Positions 1 through 8,969 of a DNA stretch of 56,851 nt are shown here, one piece after another. The notes under the pieces are model-generated. The model was given only the letters and a program-made list of their open reading frames with translations. It made no database searches and had not been told where the DNA came from. Numbering within the stretch: the stretch's first letter is position 1; the number at the start of each line of letters is the position of its first letter. The DNA is from an uncultured Alphaproteobacteria bacterium. GTDB lineage: Bacteria > Pseudomonadota > Alphaproteobacteria > Sphingomonadales > Sphingomonadaceae. The stretch lies in assembly GCA_903934325.1 (NCBI GenBank), contig CAIZNH010000014.1:1-56851 (forward strand), written 5' to 3'. A program made the position numbers and the translations under genes.

Positions 1-1578
1 GAAATAGACCTCCTGAATCCCGTCGCGGTTGTAGTCGTTGGCGCCCAGCACGCGGTTGATGTTCTCGATCTGGAGATCGTTTTGGAAGCGGCGCTGGCTG
101 TCCTGATCGCTGCCGGGGGCGACGATGCCGGCCTCCACCAGCGGGTCGATGTAAATCCCGGCGACGCGGGTCTCGCCCGCCCAGCTGAAATCGGCGAAAT
201 AGACCAGGCCGTCCGGCGCCGTGCCGACCGTCGCGAAGCGCCCGATGGTGCGGTTGACAAGGATCTGGTCGATGTCGCCATCGCCGTTGACGTCCGCCTG
301 CCCGATGCGCAGCCAGCCGCCGTTTCCGCCGAGCGCGTTCCCGTCGAAGTCGCGGATGTCGTTCATCGCGGTCTGGTAGACGGTGCGGTCGGCGGTGTTG
401 AAGGTGACGCTGACCCCGCTGCCCCGCAGCAGGCGGATGGTCTGGTCGTCGAACTGCACGAACTCGACCCCTTCCATGATCGCGCCGATATCCGGCGTGT
501 CGGGGCCAAACGTGGTCCGGCGGATAATGAAGCCCCCGACCACCGGCTGGAAAATGTCGAAATCGGCACGGTTGCCGAAGATGATCGTCGTATCGACATT
601 CGCGCCGCCGATGAGATTGTCTTCACCCGCGCCGCCGATCAGGATGTCGGCTCCGTCCCCGCCGTCCAGGGTATCGTTGTCGTCCCCGCCAAACAGTTGG
701 TCGTTCCCGCCAAAGCCCTGAAGGTAGTCGACGCCATCATCGCCGAAAAACACATTGTCGATATCGCCGCCAATGATGTGATCATTCCCTGCCCCGCCGC
801 GCATGTGGGTGTGCAGCGGATTGTCGAGCACGTCGTCGCGGATCGTGCCCAGCCCGGTATCGGCCAGCACCGCCAGATCGAGGTCGCCGATGGTGTAGGC
901 ATAGCCGCGATAGAAGACGACGCCGTTCATCAGCCCGGTCAGCGGGTCGCTGCTCGTGCCGGGGAAGGCGTTGGTGTTGCCATAATGCGTGTAGTTGCCC
1001 CGCGTCAGTTCGAGATCGGTGCCCAGCAGGGCCTGCACATTGGGTCCGCGCAGGCAATCCTCGCCGCCAATATCCACGCGCCGCAAGTCATAGGTCGTCG
1101 CAAAGCTGCCCTGTTCGTTGATGCTGGTGTTCCAGAAGCCGGTGAAGCCCAGCGCATGGCCGATTTCGTGCAGCAGCACGCTCAGACCATCAGTCCGGTC
1201 TGCGGGAATGTCGTTGCGGGTCTGCGGCGTCGGATCGAGAAACATCTCGTTGAGCAGGTAATTGCGGCTTATCCGGATCAGGATGTCGTGCTGGTTGTCG
1301 GGCACGTTCTGGCCCGTCTGGAGCTCGCGCGCAGCCGCGCCGACGAGCAGGTTCACTCCGTTGATCCGGCCGATATTGGTGCCGTTGCCCCAGGTCGCCT
1401 CGGCGCGCCCGGCGCTGGAGGTTTCGACCAGTTCGATCCGCACCGACAGGTTGGCATTGCCCGCGAGCACGCTGCCCCACATCCGGAAGGCCTCGTCCGC
1501 TAGGCCGAGCAGAAGATCGATGGTGCTTTGCGTGATGCCCGCGAGGTTGACGACATTATAGGTCGGAATAAGCGCCAT
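1..1578 (-). CDS. RTX-type secreted metalloprotease (partial, 3' end beyond window)
   Basis: The reading frame is open from an ATG at 1578 to the window edge, so 526 residues are visible and the C-terminus is missing. A zinc-protease helix HEIGHALGF lies at residues 137-145. A Met-turn-like LMNG and a LDLAVLADTG segment follow near residues 215-235, as in metzincin-like secreted proteases. About residues 258-326 are glycine/aspartate nonapeptides of the GGxGxD calcium-binding RTX type. After that come FG-GAP/VCBS-like repeats such as DVNGDGDIDQ. There is no N-terminal signal peptide, which fits type I secretion through a C-terminal signal (inference). The third metzincin histidine is replaced: the motif reads HEIGHALGFTG. 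The substrate is unknown. Confidence 0.85.
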   Translation of the reverse strand, partial: MALIPTYNVVNLAGITQSTIDLLLGLADEAFRMWGSVLAGNANLSVRIELVETSSAGRAEATWGNGTNIGRINGVNLLVGAAARELQTGQNVPDNQHDILIRISRNYLLNEMFLDPTPQTRNDIPADRTDGLSVLLHEIGHALGFTGFWNTSINEQGSFATTYDLRRVDIGGEDCLRGPNVQALLGTDLELTRGNYTHYGNTNAFPGTSSDPLTGLMNGVVFYRGYAYTIGDLDLAVLADTGLGTIRDDVLDNPLHTHMRGGAGNDHIIGGDIDNVFFGDDGVDYLQGFGGNDQLFGGDDNDTLDGGDGADILIGGAGEDNLIGGANVDTTIIFGNRADFDIFQPVVGGFIIRRTTFGPDTPDIGAIMEGVEFVQFDDQTIRLLRGSGVSVTFNTADRTVYQTAMNDIRDFDGNALGGNGGWLRIGQADVNGDGDIDQILVNRTIGRFATVGTAPDGLVYFADFSWAGETRVAGIYIDPLVEAGIVAPGSDQDSQRRFQNDLQIENINRVLGANDYNRDGIQEVYF

Positions 1579-1668
1579 CGGCACGCGGCCCCTCTTGGAA
1601 ATTCAGTCGGCAATTCAGATTAATAACCGACATTTCCGGGTGGGCAAGATGCTTTGCGGCGGAGCTCC

Positions 1669-3189
1669 CTACTCGAACCCGTAGTCCGAATAGTCCTTGA
1701 AGTTGGGCGAGGTGAACTTGGTGATGTCGCTCTGGAAGTGGAGCGGGACATTGCCGGTCGAGCCGTGGCGCTGCTTGGCCACGATCAGCGTCGCCTTGCC
1801 CACCAGCGCCTCGTATTTCTCTTCCCAGGCGCGGTATTTTTCCTGCTCGTCGGGGGTGGAGGAGCCGTCCGGCGTGTCGGGCTTCACCAGCATGTGGTAA
1901 TAGTCCGAGCGGAAGATGAACCACACCATGTCTGCGTCCTGCTCGATTGAGCCGGATTCGCGCAGGTCGGAAAGCTGCGGGCGCTTGTCCTCGCGCTGTT
2001 CGACCGCGCGGGAGAGCTGCGACAGGGCGATCACCGGCACCTGAAGCTCTTTCGCCAGCGTCTTCAACCCGCGGCTGATTTCCGAGATTTCGTTGACGCG
2101 GTTGTCGTTCGCCCGACCCGAACCTTGGAGCAGCTGGAGATAGTCGACCACGATCAGGCCGATATCATGCCGCCGCTTCAGCCGCCGCGCGCGGGTGCGC
2201 AGCGCGGCGATGGTGAGCGCAGGCGTATCGTCGATATAGAGCGGCAGTTCGGCAAGGCGCTGGCTGGCGAAGGAGAGCTTCTGGAAGTCCTCGCGGCTGA
2301 GTTTCCCGCTGCGCAGGGCTTCGGAGGAAATCTCCGCCTGTTCGGCAAGGATACGCGTGGCCAGCTGGTCGGCGCTCATTTCGAGGCTGAAGAAGGCGAC
2401 CGGCGCGCCGTAGTTGAACTCGCCGCCTTCGCGCTGGAAGGCGAGGTGCGCTTCGGCGCAGTTGAAGGCGATGTTGGTGGCGAGCGAGGTCTTGCCCATG
2501 CCGGGACGTCCGGCGAGGATGATGAGGTCGGAATTGTGGAGGCCTGAGGTCTTGCGGTCGATCGAATCGAGGCCCGAGGTCTTGCCCGACAGGCCGCCGC
2601 CCGAATTCATCGCCGCCTCGGCCATCTTGATCGCGGTCAGCGCGGCATCGCGGAAGGTCGCTGCCTCGCGCCCGGTCGCCGCGCCCTCGGCCACCTTGAA
2701 CAGATCGGCTTCGGCCTGCGAGATGCGTTCGAGCGGGGAGGTGTCTTCCGAAGTATCGAGCGCGCCTTCGACGAGGCCGCGCCCGACGCTCACCAGCTGG
2801 CGCAGCAGGGCAAGGTCATAGATCTGCTGGGACAGCTCGCGCGGCAGCAGCAGGCCTGCGCCATTGGCGGTCAGCTGGGCGAGATAGGAAGTGCCGCCGA
2901 GCTCGCGCAGGGCTTCGTCGGCTTCGAAGAAAGGGCGCAGGGTGACGGGCGAGGCCGTGGCATTGCGCTCGATCAGGGTCAGCACCCGCTCGTAGATGCG
3001 CTGGTGCAGCGGCTCGAAGAAGTGATCGGGGCGGATCGGAACCTGCAATTCCTCGATCACCCGGTTGTCGATCAGCACCGCGCCCAGAAACGCGGCTTCC
3101 GCGTCGAGATTGGACGGCAGCTTGCGCAGCGGCGCATCGGCTGCGGGCAGGGCAGCGTTGATCGGAGTGACTTTTTCAGGTTCGGCCAT
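1669..3189 (-). CDS. dnaB: Replicative DNA helicase DnaB
   Basis: This is the 506-residue hexameric helicase that unwinds DNA at the replication fork and binds primase through its N-terminal domain. The N-terminal DnaB domain starts near residue 20 (LPSNLDAEAAFLGAVL). The RecA-like domain carries Walker A (GRPGMGKTSLA), the VVDYLQLL Walker B strand and LSQLSRAVEQRED. The ATG at 3189 (MAEPEKV) was chosen because the frame upstream encodes low-complexity sequence unlike the family. The gene diverges from the UPF0262 gene across 136 bp that contain a near-consensus DnaA box. Confidence 0.97.
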   Translation of the reverse strand: MAEPEKVTPINAALPAADAPLRKLPSNLDAEAAFLGAVLIDNRVIEELQVPIRPDHFFEPLHQRIYERVLTLIERNATASPVTLRPFFEADEALRELGGTSYLAQLTANGAGLLLPRELSQQIYDLALLRQLVSVGRGLVEGALDTSEDTSPLERISQAEADLFKVAEGAATGREAATFRDAALTAIKMAEAAMNSGGGLSGKTSGLDSIDRKTSGLHNSDLIILAGRPGMGKTSLATNIAFNCAEAHLAFQREGGEFNYGAPVAFFSLEMSADQLATRILAEQAEISSEALRSGKLSREDFQKLSFASQRLAELPLYIDDTPALTIAALRTRARRLKRRHDIGLIVVDYLQLLQGSGRANDNRVNEISEISRGLKTLAKELQVPVIALSQLSRAVEQREDKRPQLSDLRESGSIEQDADMVWFIFRSDYYHMLVKPDTPDGSSTPDEQEKYRAWEEKYEALVGKATLIVAKQRHGSTGNVPLHFQSDITKFTSPNFKDYSDYGFE

Positions 3190-3257
3190 GGGCGCCTGAT
3201 GCTCATGTCCGGGCCCTGCACGCAAGGGGCAGCGGCCCCAATATTTTTTTCCGATGC

Positions 3258-3266
3258 TGTGGATAG
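3258..3266 (-). promoter_or_regulatory. DnaA-box-like site upstream of dnaB
   Basis: On the minus strand the site reads CTATCCACA, one mismatch from the consensus DnaA box TTATCCACA. It lies 69 bp upstream of the dnaB start, between dnaB and the divergent UPF0262 gene. A single box can arise by chance, so binding is inferred. Confidence 0.35.
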
Positions 3267-3325
3267 CGGGGAGATTTGATCGAAGTGCTTGAAGTGCGGC
3301 CCCTCCATCTGCGAAGGCAGCGGGC

Positions 3326-3859
3326 ATGGCCGATACGCCGCCCGATTCCCTGCCTGTTTCGCCCGCCCCCGGAGGTTCGGGCGCGCATCGCATTGCCCAG
3401 GTCACGCTTGATGAAGCGACGATCCTGTGGCGCAATGCCGATGTCGAGCAGGAACGGCGGGTGGCGATCTATGATCTGATCGAGGAAAACACCTTCAAGC
3501 CGTTGCGCTCTGTCGAGCGCGGGGCGAAGGGCCCGTTCCACCTCCACCTGTCGGTGACCGACGGGCGGCTGGCGATGGATATCAGCGACGAGGCCGGCCA
3601 GCTGCTCGAAACCCTGCTGATCGGCATGGCCCGTTTCCGCCGCCCGATCCGCGAATATTTCGCGATCTGCGATTCCTATTATCAGGCGATCCGCAAGGCG
3701 ACCCCGGCCGAGATCGAGACGATCGACATGGCCCGCCGCGGGATCCACAACAACGCTGCCGAGCTGCTGCTGGAACGGCTGGAGGGCAAGGTCGATACCG
3801 ATTTCGCCACCGCCCGCCGCCTGTTCACGCTGATCTGCGTGCTCCACATCAAGGGCTGA
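3326..3859 (+). CDS. UPF0262 family protein
   Basis: This 177-residue cytosolic protein has the sequence features of the alphaproteobacterial UPF0262 family, including VEQERRVAIYDLIEEN near residue 37, FHLHLSVTDGRLAMDI and MARRGIHNNAAELL. The molecular function of the family is unknown. No signal peptide or membrane segment is visible. The gene is divergent from dnaB, and the GH25-like gene starts 5 bp downstream, so the two probably share a transcript. Confidence 0.9.
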   Translation: MADTPPDSLPVSPAPGGSGAHRIAQVTLDEATILWRNADVEQERRVAIYDLIEENTFKPLRSVERGAKGPFHLHLSVTDGRLAMDISDEAGQLLETLLIGMARFRRPIREYFAICDSYYQAIRKATPAEIETIDMARRGIHNNAAELLLERLEGKVDTDFATARRLFTLICVLHIKG

Positions 3860-3863
3860 CGGC

Positions 3864-4574
3864 ATGGCACGCGGTCGCAAGTCATCGGCGCGCCGGGCGC
3901 CGCGGCGCTGGATCATGCGCGGGATTGCGCTGGTGGTGCTGGTCGCCATCGCCTTTGCCGGCTGGCTGTGGTGGGACATGCGCGAATGGCGTCCGGACGA
4001 GGCGCTCTATCCCGAACAGGGCGCGCTCGTGCCGGCAGAGGGCCCGGCGCCGGTGCGGTTCGAGACGCTGAAGGCGATCGGCGCGCAGTTCGTCTATCTG
4101 CCGCTGACCCAGAGCCCCAAGGATTTTGCCGTCCGCTTTGCCGCCGCGCGCGCGGCGGGTCTGAAGGTCGGCGTGATGCTCGATTTCGATCCCTGCCTTG
4201 GCGCGGACCGGCAGAGCGGGCTGTTCACCCAGATGGTGCCGCGCGATGCCGCCCTGCTGCCGCCCGCGATCAGCCTCACCCGCCTGTCGGATGGCTGCAC
4301 CCCCAAGGTCAGCGATGCCGCGACCGAGAGCGAGCTGATGACCCTGATCAACCAGATCGAGATCCATAGCGGCGAGCCGGTGATCCTGCGCCTGTCGCCC
4401 GGTTTCGAGGAGCGCCACAACACTGCGACGGCCCTGTCGCGCGATCTGTGGCTGATGCGCGACCGCGCGCGGCCCGACTATGCGCCGCGCCCGTGGCTGC
4501 TATGGAGTGCCAACAGTCGGCTCGTCACCGATGCCGCCGAGGAGCCGATCGAATGGGTGGTGGTGCAGAAGTAG
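3864..4574 (+). CDS. GH25-like glycoside hydrolase (lysozyme fold), membrane anchored
   Basis: The 236-residue protein has a basic N-terminus, then one transmembrane or signal-anchor segment at residues 17-36 (IMRGIALVVLVAIAFAGWLW), then a periplasmic domain. The pattern FVYLPLTQSPKD, FAAARAAGLKVGVMLDFDPC and EPVILRLSPGFEE resembles the strands of GH25 muramidases. The usual DxxxxQ opening motif is weak, so catalysis on peptidoglycan is inferred from the fold. The last residues (EWVVVQK) match the usual end of the GH25 barrel. It sits 5 bp after the UPF0262 gene. Confidence 0.7.
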   Translation: MARGRKSSARRAPRRWIMRGIALVVLVAIAFAGWLWWDMREWRPDEALYPEQGALVPAEGPAPVRFETLKAIGAQFVYLPLTQSPKDFAVRFAAARAAGLKVGVMLDFDPCLGADRQSGLFTQMVPRDAALLPPAISLTRLSDGCTPKVSDAATESELMTLINQIEIHSGEPVILRLSPGFEERHNTATALSRDLWLMRDRARPDYAPRPWLLWSANSRLVTDAAEEPIEWVVVQK

Positions 4575-4593
4575 TCGCTGCAAACTCCACACC

Positions 4594-4685
4594 CCGTTCG
4601 CCCTGAGCTTGTCGAAGGGCCGTTTTTCTTCTTTTCTGTGGCCACCAAAGCAAGTGCGGTGCTTCGACAAGCTCAGCACGAACGG
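4594..4685 (+). repeat. REP-like doublet: two inverted hairpin arms with complementary loops
   Basis: The left arm (4600-4620) is a hairpin GCCCT/AGGGC with loop GAGCTTGTCGA. The right arm (4659-4679) is a hairpin GTGCT/AGCAC with loop TCGACAAGCTC, the exact complement of the first loop. An outer CCGTTC/GAACGG pair (4594-4599 and 4680-4685) closes the unit. The right-arm stem has changed sequence but still pairs. A second copy lies at 8970-9067. The right end provides the GGAG that serves as the cdd ribosome-binding site. Confidence 0.85.
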
Positions 4686-4695
4686 AGTTTTGATC

Positions 4696-5115
4696 TTGGA
4701 CAGGCAGACCGAACAGGCCCTCATCGCCGCCGCCTATGCCGCAGCCGAAAACGCCTATGCGCCCTATTCGGACTATCCGGTGGGCGCGGCGCTGTTGTTC
4801 GATGATGGCGCAGTCATCACCGGCTGCAATGTCGAGAATGCGAGTTACGGCCTTGCCCTGTGCGCCGAGACCGTGGCGGTCGCCAAGGCATTGGGCGAAG
4901 GCAGGCGCGGGGGCCTTGCGGCGGTGGCCGTGGTGGGCCTCAAGGCGGACAGCGCGCCGATCACACCCTGCGGACGCTGCCGCCAGGTGCTGAACGAAGT
5001 CGCCGCGCTCGGCGATACGGATCCGCTGGTGCTGTGCGTCAGCAAGGATGACGTGCGGCGCGTGACGCTATCCGCGCTGCTGCCGCACGCCTTCGGGCCT
5101 TCGCATTTGGGTTAG
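4696..5115 (+). CDS. cdd: Cytidine deaminase
   Basis: This 139-residue enzyme deaminates cytidine and deoxycytidine to uridine in pyrimidine salvage. The zinc site is [18 protein letters not shown] followed by PCGRCRQVL, the Cys-Ala-Glu plus PCxxC pattern of small tetrameric deaminases. The start is read as TTG at 4696 because GGAG at 4684-4687 is 8 nt upstream. A TTG at 4690 is too close to that site. Upstream in-frame sequence is translated repeat and is not part of the protein. The gene converges with the M14 carboxypeptidase, which ends at 5112. Confidence 0.93.
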   Translation: MDRQTEQALIAAAYAAAENAYAPYSDYPVGAALLFDDGAVITGCNVENASYGLALCAETVAVAKALGEGRRGGLAAVAVVGLKADSAPITPCGRCRQVLNEVAALGDTDPLVLCVSKDDVRRVTLSALLPHAFGPSHLG

Positions 5116-6251
5116 GCCTCGCGCCCTTCCAGCCACTCGACCAGCGCGGCCATGCATTCGCGGCCCAGCAGCTTGCAGCGCTCCGGTGACCAGCCCTGTT
5201 CGGGCTCGGGGAAATCGGCGAGATCCTTGTAGGGCATCTCCAGCGTCATCGCGACCGCGCCGAAGCGTTCGGCGACCTGATTGGTGCTCATCGACAGGTT
5301 GGCCCTTCCGGCTGCCGCCTTGGGATAGCCGAGCTTGGTCTGGAAATCGGGCGTGCGGCGATCGAGGATGCGCACGTAGCGGTAATAGCCCTCGCCCTGC
5401 TCGGTGGTCCACGAAGGGATGCCTTCAAAGCCTGCGAGGAACACCGCCGGGATCGCTTCATCGGCATGGACATCCATCGCGAAGTCGACGCCGGTCTGGT
5501 CCATCCGGTTCCGGATCGCCAGCACTTCGGGCGACTTTTCGGGCGTCGGCTCGGCCCATTCGCGGTTAAGATTGGTGCCAACCGCATTGGTTCGCAAATG
5601 CCCGCGGCACGAACCATCGGGGTTACAATTGGGCACGATATGGATGCGGCACTTGGCCCTCAGCGCACGCGCCACCGGATCGGCCGGATCGGTCAGGCAG
5701 TCGATCGCGCCTTCCATCCACCATTCGGCCTGGGTCTCGCCCGGGTGCTGGCGGGCATAGAGCCACACCTTCGTGGAGCCTTCGCCCATTTCGAGGCAGT
5801 CGATCGGCTGGCCGTCCAGCGTGGTGCCGAGCCGGACATAGTCCACGCCCTCGCAAGCCGCGGCATCGGCGACAAGATCGTGGTGCCGCTCCATCGAGTA
5901 GGGCGCGAAATAGGCGCACCAGAAGATGTCGGAGGCGGGCAGATAGCGGATCGTCAGCGTGCCGCCGTCCTCGTCCTTGTCATAGCTGGAGGAAGCGCGC
6001 GTCCAGTAATCGCGGTCCTCGCTCACGCAGGCGTCATAGTCGGGCCAGCCGCCGGGATAGGCGCTGGCATTGAGGCCGGTGAGCTTGAGCACGACTTCCT
6101 GCCCCGCCGTCGCCGCGACGCGGAAGTGGAACCACTGGAAGAATTCCGAGGCATTGTCGCGCCGGATCGCGAGGCGCGCGGTGGTGCCGTCGATGGCCAG
6201 AACTTCGATATTGCCGCTGTCGAACCCGGCATCGATGGAAAGAGAGGTCAT
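5112..6251 (-). CDS. M14 family zinc carboxypeptidase (cytosolic carboxypeptidase-like)
   Basis: The protein has 379 residues, with an N-terminal beta-sandwich domain (about 1-130) followed by an M14 catalytic domain, the arrangement of the cytosolic carboxypeptidase subfamily. The zinc ligands lie in [13 protein letters not shown] (His, Glu) and in [10 protein letters not shown] (His). The arginine/asparagine segment [12 protein letters not shown] and the catalytic Glu in [10 protein letters not shown] are present. There is no signal peptide, so it should act in the cytoplasm on peptide C-termini. Its ATG overlaps the TGA of the upstream DUF4136 lipoprotein gene (ATGA, 6248-6251), so the pair is translationally coupled. 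Confidence 0.9.
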   Translation of the reverse strand: MTSLSIDAGFDSGNIEVLAIDGTTARLAIRRDNASEFFQWFHFRVAATAGQEVVLKLTGLNASAYPGGWPDYDACVSEDRDYWTRASSSYDKDEDGGTLTIRYLPASDIFWCAYFAPYSMERHHDLVADAAACEGVDYVRLGTTLDGQPIDCLEMGEGSTKVWLYARQHPGETQAEWWMEGAIDCLTDPADPVARALRAKCRIHIVPNCNPDGSCRGHLRTNAVGTNLNREWAEPTPEKSPEVLAIRNRMDQTGVDFAMDVHADEAIPAVFLAGFEGIPSWTTEQGEGYYRYVRILDRRTPDFQTKLGYPKAAAGRANLSMSTNQVAERFGAVAMTLEMPYKDLADFPEPEQGWSPERCKLLGRECMAALVEWLEGREA

Positions 6252-6880
6252 TTGTTTCCTTGCAGCTTCTTGACGCTGATTGTCACGGTCTCGCCATTGC
6301 CACCCGGAAAGTCCTTGAACAAGCCCGCCGCCAGCGTGCGCGCGCTGACTGCGACCGGGGAATAGGGCGACTTCACTCCAGTGGCGATCTGCGCGCGGCC
6401 TTCCCACAAGGTGGTGCCATCCGCGCCGGTGATGCGCACGGAAAGTTCGCTCATCACGCTCGCGCTTTCGCGCCCGCCGCCAAGGTTGATGCCGACGCCC
6501 ATGCCGAAGCCCGATCCGAAGCTGCCGGTCTGCCCGCCGATGCCGACGCTGACTGGGCCGGAGCGGTCTTCGATCGCGGCGATGGGATTGCGGGTGGTGC
6601 GGACCGCAGCGACCTGAACGCCTGCGCCTTCCTGCGCCACAATGGTGTAGCCGAGCTTGCGCAGTTCATCCTCGATCGCGGTCTTGAAGGCGGCGCGCGC
6701 GACCTGATTGGAAACTTCGTCGGGGAAGTAGACGACAATCGGCCCCTGTCCGAGCCCCGCCGGGTTCTGTGCGACGAAGCGCGTCACCTCGACCGGGCCG
6801 GTAAAGGGCGTGGTGGCGCAGGCCGACAGCGCGAGGGTGGCAGCGCAAAGCGCGGGGGCGAGCAGGCGGAGGGAAGGCAT
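6248..6880 (-). CDS. DUF4136 domain lipoprotein
   Basis: The 210-residue precursor has a lipoprotein signal ending in LALSAC, so it should be anchored in the periplasmic leaflet of a membrane. The mature part has the DUF4136 layout: [27 protein letters not shown], a glycine-rich region, and a C-terminal [14 protein letters not shown] strand. The function of the family is unknown. The ATG at 6880 was chosen because AGGAG lies 10 nt upstream; an in-frame ATG at 6907 lacks this. A distant paralogue is at 48366-49046. Confidence 0.85.
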   Translation of the reverse strand: MPSLRLLAPALCAATLALSACATTPFTGPVEVTRFVAQNPAGLGQGPIVVYFPDEVSNQVARAAFKTAIEDELRKLGYTIVAQEGAGVQVAAVRTTRNPIAAIEDRSGPVSVGIGGQTGSFGSGFGMGVGINLGGGRESASVMSELSVRITGADGTTLWEGRAQIATGVKSPYSPVAVSARTLAAGLFKDFPGGNGETVTISVKKLQGNK

Positions 6881-7003
6881 GAGCGGGGAACTCCTGTGCT
6901 GGGTCATGCCGTTATACGGCGCGCGCGCGGCTGTGCACAGGGCCAGCATTGCACCGCACAAGGTTGACGTTTTCTAAGCGGATTTCGTGCTAGGGGCAGG
7001 CCC

Positions 7004-8017
7004 ATGACCTTGGATAGCAAACCTTCCGTGCTCGTCACCGGCGGCGCGGGCTATATCGGCAGCCATGCGGTGCTCGCGCTGAAGGACGCGGGCTGGCGCG
7101 TGGCGGTGATCGACAATCTCACCACCGGCTTTCGCTTTGCCGTGCCGGACGGCGTGCCGCTTTATGAAGGTGATATCGAGGATGCCGCCCTGCTGGCGCG
7201 GATCTTTGCCGAACAGCAGACGCGCGCGATCATGCATTTTGCCGGCTCCATCGTGGTGCCCGAAAGCGTCGCCGATCCGCTCAAATATTATCACAACAAC
7301 ACCGCCAAGAGCCGCGCACTGATCGAGGCTGCGGTGAAGGCAGGCGTGCCGCATTTCATCTTCTCCTCCACCGCAGCGACCTATGGCATCCCCGATGTTG
7401 CCGCCGTGCGCGAGGATACGCCGCAGCGGCCGATCAATCCCTATGGCTGGTCCAAGCTCATGACCGAGCAGATGCTGGCCGATGTCGCCGCCGCCCATCC
7501 GCTCAATTACGGCGTGCTGCGCTATTTCAATGTCGCGGGCGCCGATCCGCAGGCGCGCAGCGGGCAATCGATCGCAGGCGCCACGCATCTCATCAAGGTG
7601 GCGATCGAGGCGGCGCTGGGGAGCCGCGAATCGGTGAGCGTGTTCGGCACGGATTACGCCACGCCCGATGGCACCGGCGTGCGCGACTATATCCATGTCA
7701 GCGATCTTGCCGCAGCCCATGTGCTGACGCTGGAGGCACTGATGGCCGAGCCCGCACGCTCGCTCACCATGAACTGCGGTTATGGCCGGGGCTTCTCGGT
7801 CAACGAGGTGCTCGACGCGGTCGACCGGGTGACGAATCGCCAGCTTGATCGCCGCATCGAGGGCCGCCGCGCGGGCGATCCCGATTCGCTGATTGCCGAT
7901 TCGCGCCGCCTTCGCGAAACGCTCGGATGGGTGCCGGCGCACGGCGAACTCGACACGATCATCGCTCACGCCCTGCAATGGGAGCGAAAACTGGCCGGTT
8001 TGCGAGGCTCCGCGTGA
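7004..8017 (+). CDS. galE: UDP-glucose 4-epimerase
   Basis: This 337-residue NAD-dependent extended SDR interconverts UDP-glucose and UDP-galactose for surface polysaccharide and galactose metabolism. The sequence shows the dinucleotide motif VTGGAGYIGSHAV near residue 11, the catalytic Ser in FSSTAATYG, and the YxxxK pair in NPYGWSKLMTEQ. NCGYGRGFSVNEV binds the nucleotide sugar. The length is typical. It stands alone between a divergent lipoprotein gene and rpmJ, and AGGGGCAGG just before the ATG serves as the ribosome-binding site. Confidence 0.97.
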   Translation: MTLDSKPSVLVTGGAGYIGSHAVLALKDAGWRVAVIDNLTTGFRFAVPDGVPLYEGDIEDAALLARIFAEQQTRAIMHFAGSIVVPESVADPLKYYHNNTAKSRALIEAAVKAGVPHFIFSSTAATYGIPDVAAVREDTPQRPINPYGWSKLMTEQMLADVAAAHPLNYGVLRYFNVAGADPQARSGQSIAGATHLIKVAIEAALGSRESVSVFGTDYATPDGTGVRDYIHVSDLAAAHVLTLEALMAEPARSLTMNCGYGRGFSVNEVLDAVDRVTNRQLDRRIEGRRAGDPDSLIADSRRLRETLGWVPAHGELDTIIAHALQWERKLAGLRGSA

Positions 8018-8027
8018 CGCAAGCGCA

Positions 8028-8055
8028 TTGACGGCGCTGCGCGGCGGCGCTAACG
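8028..8055 (+). promoter_or_regulatory. Predicted rpmJ promoter (TTGACG-N16-CTAACG)
   Basis: A -35 hexamer TTGACG (8028-8033) and a -10-like CTAACG (8050-8055) are separated by 16 bp. The same spacing and very similar hexamers occur upstream of rpmH and rpsT in this window, which supports the call. The predicted 5' leader is about 57 nt. Confidence 0.5.
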
Positions 8056-8118
8056 GCCCATCCAGATTTCCGCGCGTCGGACCGGTTCCGGCGCGCTTGT
8101 CATTTTGAAAGACCAGTC

Positions 8119-8244
8119 ATGAAGATCGTCAACAGCCTCAAGTCGCTGAAGGGCCGCCACCGCGATAACCGCGTGATCCGTCGTCGTGGCCGGACCTACG
8201 TCATCAACAAGACCAACCGTCGTTTCAAGGCCCGCCAGGGCTGA
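8119..8244 (+). CDS. rpmJ: 50S ribosomal protein bL36
   Basis: This is a 41-residue basic ribosomal protein beginning [18 protein letters not shown]. It lacks the Cys/His zinc ribbon of the zinc-binding form, so it is the zinc-independent variant that is common in alphaproteobacteria. It is monocistronic, with its own predicted promoter at 8028-8055. No second rpmJ is visible in the window. Confidence 0.96.
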   Translation: MKIVNSLKSLKGRHRDNRVIRRRGRTYVINKTNRRFKARQG

Positions 8245-8336
8245 TCCGGCGCGGCTGCCCGATGGGCGGCTGGTGACATTTGCGGCCCGCCTCCTCACCG
8301 GAGCGCGGGCCGAAATCATTTGAGGAGCAAGGCGGC

Positions 8337-8951
8337 GTGGCGCAAGCGCAAGTGCAAGCGGTGGTGTTCGATATCGGGCGGGTGCTGTTCCACTGGCAGC
8401 TTTCCGCGCTGTTCGAAAAGCTGATTGCCGACGAGCAGGAGCTGGCATGGTTCCTCGAAAATGTCGTGACCGAGGAATGGCATTTCGAGCATGACCGCGG
8501 GCGCGCGCTCGCCGACATGGTGCCCGAGCGGATCGCCCTCTACCCGCAATACGAGGCGCATATCCGTGCCTATGCCGAGCGGTTCAACGAGACCATCCCC
8601 GGCCCGGTGGAAGGCGCGCACGAACTGGTCGAGCGGTTGGCAGGGGCGGGCGTGCCGCTCTACTGCCTCACCAATTTCGGCGACGAATTCTTCGCCGCTT
8701 TCCGTCCGACCCAGCCGGTGTTCGATCACTTCGAGGATATCATCGTCTCAGGCGTCGAGAAGGTCGCCAAGCCCGATGCACGGATCTACGCAATCGTCGA
8801 GGAGCGCAGCGGGTTTGATGGCGCGGCGCTGTTCTTCACGGACGACAACGCCGCCAACATCGCCGCCGCCCGCGCACGCGGTTGGAACGCGCATCTGTTT
8901 ACGGATGCGCAGGGCCTTGAGGCCGCGCTAACCGACGCCGGATTGTTGTAA
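8337..8951 (+). CDS. HAD-IA family hydrolase
   Basis: The 204-residue protein has the HAD motifs in order: motif I VVFDIGRVLFHW (DxGxV variant, residues 8-19), motif II CLTNFGDE, the motif III lysine in VEKVAKPDARIY, and motif IV FFTDDNAANIAAARARGW. A helical cap lies between motifs I and II. The second motif I aspartate is replaced by Gly, as in many HAD-IA proteins annotated DIGGVL, so the natural reaction is uncertain. The start is a GTG at 8337 with GAGGAG 9 nt upstream. Confidence 0.9.
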   Translation: MAQAQVQAVVFDIGRVLFHWQLSALFEKLIADEQELAWFLENVVTEEWHFEHDRGRALADMVPERIALYPQYEAHIRAYAERFNETIPGPVEGAHELVERLAGAGVPLYCLTNFGDEFFAAFRPTQPVFDHFEDIIVSGVEKVAKPDARIYAIVEERSGFDGAALFFTDDNAANIAAARARGWNAHLFTDAQGLEAALTDAGLL

Positions 8952-8969
8952 GGGCTATAGCTCCCCATT

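Noticed and set aside
82..1503. A 473-codon open frame on the plus strand
   Set aside because: It is the antisense shadow of the RTX protease; the minus frame has the zinc motif and RTX repeats, while this one has no recognisable motif.
6964..6993. TTGACG upstream of galE as a promoter with TGCTAG
   Set aside because: The spacing is 18 bp with a poor -10, and the start would fall only a few bases before the ATG, cutting off the ribosome-binding site.
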